Part shown: piece by piece, positions 14,947-16,720 of the stretch
Layout: each line of letters starts with the position of its first letter
Position numbering within the stretch: position 1 is the first letter of the stretch
From: Terriglobia bacterium
GTDB lineage: Bacteria; Acidobacteriota; Terriglobia; UBA7540
Direction of reading: 5' to 3'
Length of the DNA: 16,720 nt
NCBI GenBank assembly: GCA_020072905.1
Contig: JAIQGB010000143.1
Location: forward strand, 1 to 16,720
Program-made: the position numbers and the translations under genes
Notes under the pieces: generated by a model
Seen by the model: the letters and a program-made list of their open reading frames with translations, nothing else
The model's database searches: none
Told to the model about the DNA's origin: nothing

Positions 14947-15705
14947 CTAGGCTCGCGGGTAGTTGACGAGGGCAGCGAACGAATCGGGCTTCAGACTCGC
15001 ACCGCCCACCAGCGCTCCGTCGATTTCCTCCTGCGCCATCAGGCCAGCGACATTGTCGGGTTTGACGCTGCCGCCGTAAAGGATTCGCAGCGCCCCGGCT
15101 ACCGCTTCGCCGAACTGCCCGCGAACCAGTCCTCGGAAGTATCGGTGGCTTTCGGCGGCCATTTCCGGCGTCGCCGTGCGGCCCGTCCCGATCGCCCAGA
15201 CTGGCTCGTAAGCTACGATGATACGGGAAAACTCCTCGGGGGTCAACCCGGCGAACCCGCCCTGGAACTGGCGCTTCAGCACCTCTTCCGTCTTCCCTGC
15301 TTCGCGTTCGGCGAGCCTCTCACCGACGCAGACGATGGGAAGGAGTCCCCTTGCCAGCGCCGCCTTGACCTTTCGATTCACACTCTCGTCCGTCTCGCCG
15401 TGATCGGTGCGGCGTTCGGAGTGGCCGATGATCACGTGCGTGCAGCCCGCCTCGAGCAGCATCACCGGTGAGATGTCGCCGGTGTGTGCGCCTTCCTTGT
15501 CCCAATGCACGTCCTGCGCGGCGACGGCAATGTTGCTGCCCTTCACCGCCTCGGTCACGGCCCGCAAGGCCGTGAACGGCGGCGCCACGATGACTTCGCA
15601 ATGCGCCGCGGCTGCCACCAGGGGCTTCAGCTTGGTGACAAAGTCCACTGCCTCGGCGATGGTCTTGTACATTTTCCAATTTCCGGCAATGACGGGTGTT
15701 CGCAT
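14947..15705 (-). CDS. tpiA: Triose-phosphate isomerase
   Basis: This cytoplasmic glycolytic enzyme interconverts dihydroxyacetone phosphate and glyceraldehyde 3-phosphate. At 252 residues it is full length. The catalytic residues are all in place: N9 and K11 in GNWKM, H95 in IIGHSERR, and E167 in AYEPVWAIGTG. The phosphate-binding GGSVKPDN (about 211-218) is also present. The mobile loop 6 reads AIGTGRTAT, as usual. The start at 15705 is supported by the canonical MRxPVIAGNWKM opening. The upstream AAGGAG is rather distant, and a closer GAG is weak. Upstream lies a 100-base gap with a heptad array. Nothing unusual is seen in the coding sequence. Confidence 0.98.
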   Translation of the reverse strand: MRTPVIAGNWKMYKTIAEAVDFVTKLKPLVAAAAHCEVIVAPPFTALRAVTEAVKGSNIAVAAQDVHWDKEGAHTGDISPVMLLEAGCTHVIIGHSERRTDHGETDESVNRKVKAALARGLLPIVCVGERLAEREAGKTEEVLKRQFQGGFAGLTPEEFSRIIVAYEPVWAIGTGRTATPEMAAESHRYFRGLVRGQFGEAVAGALRILYGGSVKPDNVAGLMAQEEIDGALVGGASLKPDSFAALVNYPRA

Positions 15706-15740
15706 CGATTTACTCGCGCTCCTTGGTCTTATTCAGAAAG

Positions 15741-15775
15741 TAAGCAGAAAGCAGTAGGCAGGCGGCAGTCGGCGG
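15741..15775. repeat. Period-7 repeat array (NNNGCAG units)
   Basis: Five consecutive heptads, TAAGCAG, AAAGCAG, TAGGCAG, GCGGCAG and TCGGCGG, fill this part of the gap between tpiA and the DUF5615 gene. The period matches that of the array at 14520-14600, but the unit is different. Confidence 0.6.
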
Positions 15776-15805
15776 AGGGCACATTACTCCGGACGATTCT
15801 GCGCC

Positions 15806-16171
15806 CTAATTCTTAGTCGGCCGCCGCACTCGCACCTTGCGTTCCGTAGCCACGACAAAACAGCGCAGCCACTGGGAAACATCTTCTCCCCGAAACAGAT
15901 TTTCAACGCGCTGGATGAGCGCTCGACGGCTGGGCGTGCGAAGGCGAATCACCAGAATGCCGTGATGCGATCCAGGCTTGAAGCGTCGCGTGTCCGAGAA
16001 ATCCATATCCTGCGTAATCAGGAACCGAGCTTCGCGCTGGGCCGTCTCCCAAATCACGGCATCGTCTTTGCCGGCGATTCCCTCCTCTGCAACGGTCTGC
16101 ACATCGTGGCGCAAATCGCCCAGCCGCGAGGCCAGACGGGACGGCAAGTTGTCGTCGAGTTTGATCCTCAT
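15806..16171 (-). CDS. DUF5615 PIN-like protein (probable toxin of a toxin-antitoxin pair)
   Basis: This 121-residue protein matches the DUF5615/Mut7-C-like PIN group, putative Mg-dependent RNases. The acidic residues expected at the active site are visible: D6/D7 in LDDNLP, D36/D37 in GKDDAVIW, and D55/D57 in TQDMDFSD. This set suggests an intact nuclease centre. The start overlaps the stop of the upstream DUF433 gene (ATGA at 16168-16171), the standard layout for these pairs. The C-terminus is basic (KVRVRRPTKN), which may help RNA binding. Toxicity is inferred from family and context and is not shown by sequence. The gene lies upstream of tpiA on the same strand, separated by a 100-base repeat-bearing gap. 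Confidence 0.85.
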   Translation of the reverse strand: MRIKLDDNLPSRLASRLGDLRHDVQTVAEEGIAGKDDAVIWETAQREARFLITQDMDFSDTRRFKPGSHHGILVIRLRTPSRRALIQRVENLFRGEDVSQWLRCFVVATERKVRVRRPTKN

Positions 16172-16410
16172 CGAATCTGGGGAACGGCAGGCAGAGGAAG
16201 GTCTTCCTCGGCCGAGGCAGCCGCAAAAGCAATGACGGCGCGAACGTGCTCAAGCGTAAGGCTGGGGAAATCGCGCAGGATGTCCTCGACAGAATCCCCC
16301 TCCGCGAGGCTGGCAAGCACGGTTCTCAGGGTGACCCGCGTCCCATTCAAAACTGGCTCCCCGCCCGAGATTTGCGGATCCCGGACGATGTGCTGCGAGT
16401 ATTTCGCCAT
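16168..16410 (-). CDS. DUF433 protein (probable antitoxin)
   Basis: This 80-residue small protein carries the DUF433 hallmark GGEPVLNGTRV (about residues 16-26), followed by a helical VTLRTVLASLAEGDS and VEDILRDFPSLTLEHVRAVIAFA. That region forms a helix-turn-helix-like module. DUF433 proteins are usually encoded just before DUF5615 genes and are taken as their antitoxins and autoregulators. I chose the ATG at 16410 because GAGGAG precedes it and it gives the usual length. Starts at 16425 (MTEERM) and 16455 (MRGVDG) are in frame. No palindromic operator is obvious upstream. Confidence 0.8.
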   Translation of the reverse strand: MAKYSQHIVRDPQISGGEPVLNGTRVTLRTVLASLAEGDSVEDILRDFPSLTLEHVRAVIAFAAASAEEDLPLPAVPQIR

Positions 16411-16506
16411 CCGCTCCTCTGTCATACTCCTGTGAACCCCGTCAACTCCCCTCATTCTACCAAAGGACGAATCAATGAGCGAGGGGCGCCGACCCGCGGT
16501 AGTGGG

Positions 16507-16719
16507 CTACTTTCGGTTTTGATGACCTTCCTCAAGTCGCCTTTTATTTGGTCTCAAAAATAAGTACGCCAATAAGAAGCATGACGCCACACAGATAGTG
16601 GTCACCCACCAAGGTCCAAACGGGATCGGCATCAAAATCAAAAGGATTAGCCACCGCCAGCGCCCCCTATAACTGTTCCACGAGGGAGATGGGTCATTTC
16701 TGCCGCTGACGCAGACGGC
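16507..16719 (-). CDS. Partial small membrane protein, open at the window edge
   Basis: On the minus strand an uninterrupted frame enters from the right edge and runs 70 codons to TAG at 16507-16509. The visible part is Trp- and Arg-rich before the membrane (SYRGRWRW). Two hydrophobic stretches follow: WLILLILMPIPFGPWW, then VTTICVASCFLLAYLFL. The C-terminus is positively charged (RPNKRRLEEGHQNRK). This pattern suggests a small inner-membrane protein with a cytoplasmic tail. An internal ATG lies within the first hydrophobic stretch, but a start beyond the edge is more likely. I do not recognise a family. Its distance of about 50-100 bases from the DUF433 gene leaves the relationship open. Confidence 0.42.
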   Translation of the reverse strand, partial: AVCVSGRNDPSPSWNSYRGRWRWLILLILMPIPFGPWWVTTICVASCFLLAYLFLRPNKRRLEEGHQNRK

Positions 16720-16720
16720 G

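Overview
The window looks like chromosomal DNA from a GC-rich Gram-negative-type bacterium, most likely an Acidobacteriota member or a close relative. This rests on the tpiA-secG-tRNA-Leu order, the style of the two-component and polysaccharide genes, and heptameric repeats between genes. It is a recalled resemblance, not a search result.

Region 1 (126-2597, + strand) is a two-component pair: an OmpR-type response regulator followed by a membrane histidine kinase with an extracytoplasmic sensor domain. Region 2 (about 2743-14108, + strand) is a tightly packed eight-gene surface-polysaccharide operon. Its first two genes are translationally coupled by an ATGA overlap: a 688-residue protein made of two tandem HPr-kinase-like domains, and an NTP_transf_5-type nucleotidyltransferase-like protein. 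They are followed by a polyprenyl-phosphate sugar-1-phosphate transferase, a Wzz/GumC-like chain-length protein, a Wzx-like flippase, a Wzy/O-antigen-ligase-like membrane protein and two GT4-type glycosyltransferases. This is the core of a Wzx/Wzy-type pathway: lipid-linked initiation, chain extension, flipping, polymerisation and length control. No Wza-like exporter, tyrosine kinase or sugar-nucleotide synthesis gene is present here.

Region 3 (14109-14425) carries the decayed 5' end of an IS3-family orfA and a 13-bp copy of the tRNA-Leu 3' end. Region 4 (14426-16455, - strand) holds tRNA-Leu(GAG), secG, tpiA and a DUF433/DUF5615 toxin-antitoxin-type pair. Two arrays of period-7 repeats lie in its intergenic gaps. 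The right edge (16507-16719, - strand) is the open 3' part of a small membrane protein gene.

The points most worth a second look are: (a) the fused kinase, whose first half keeps the HPrK-type His, P-loop and Asp-Asp while the second half has lost the His and the second Asp at exactly 341-residue spacing; (b) its coupling to a nucleotidyltransferase in a polysaccharide operon, a pairing without an obvious function here; (c) an apparent in-frame loss of about 21 conserved residues near the C-terminus of the initiating sugar transferase; and (d) two perfect GC-rich hairpins embedded in the last codons of the nucleotidyltransferase gene.
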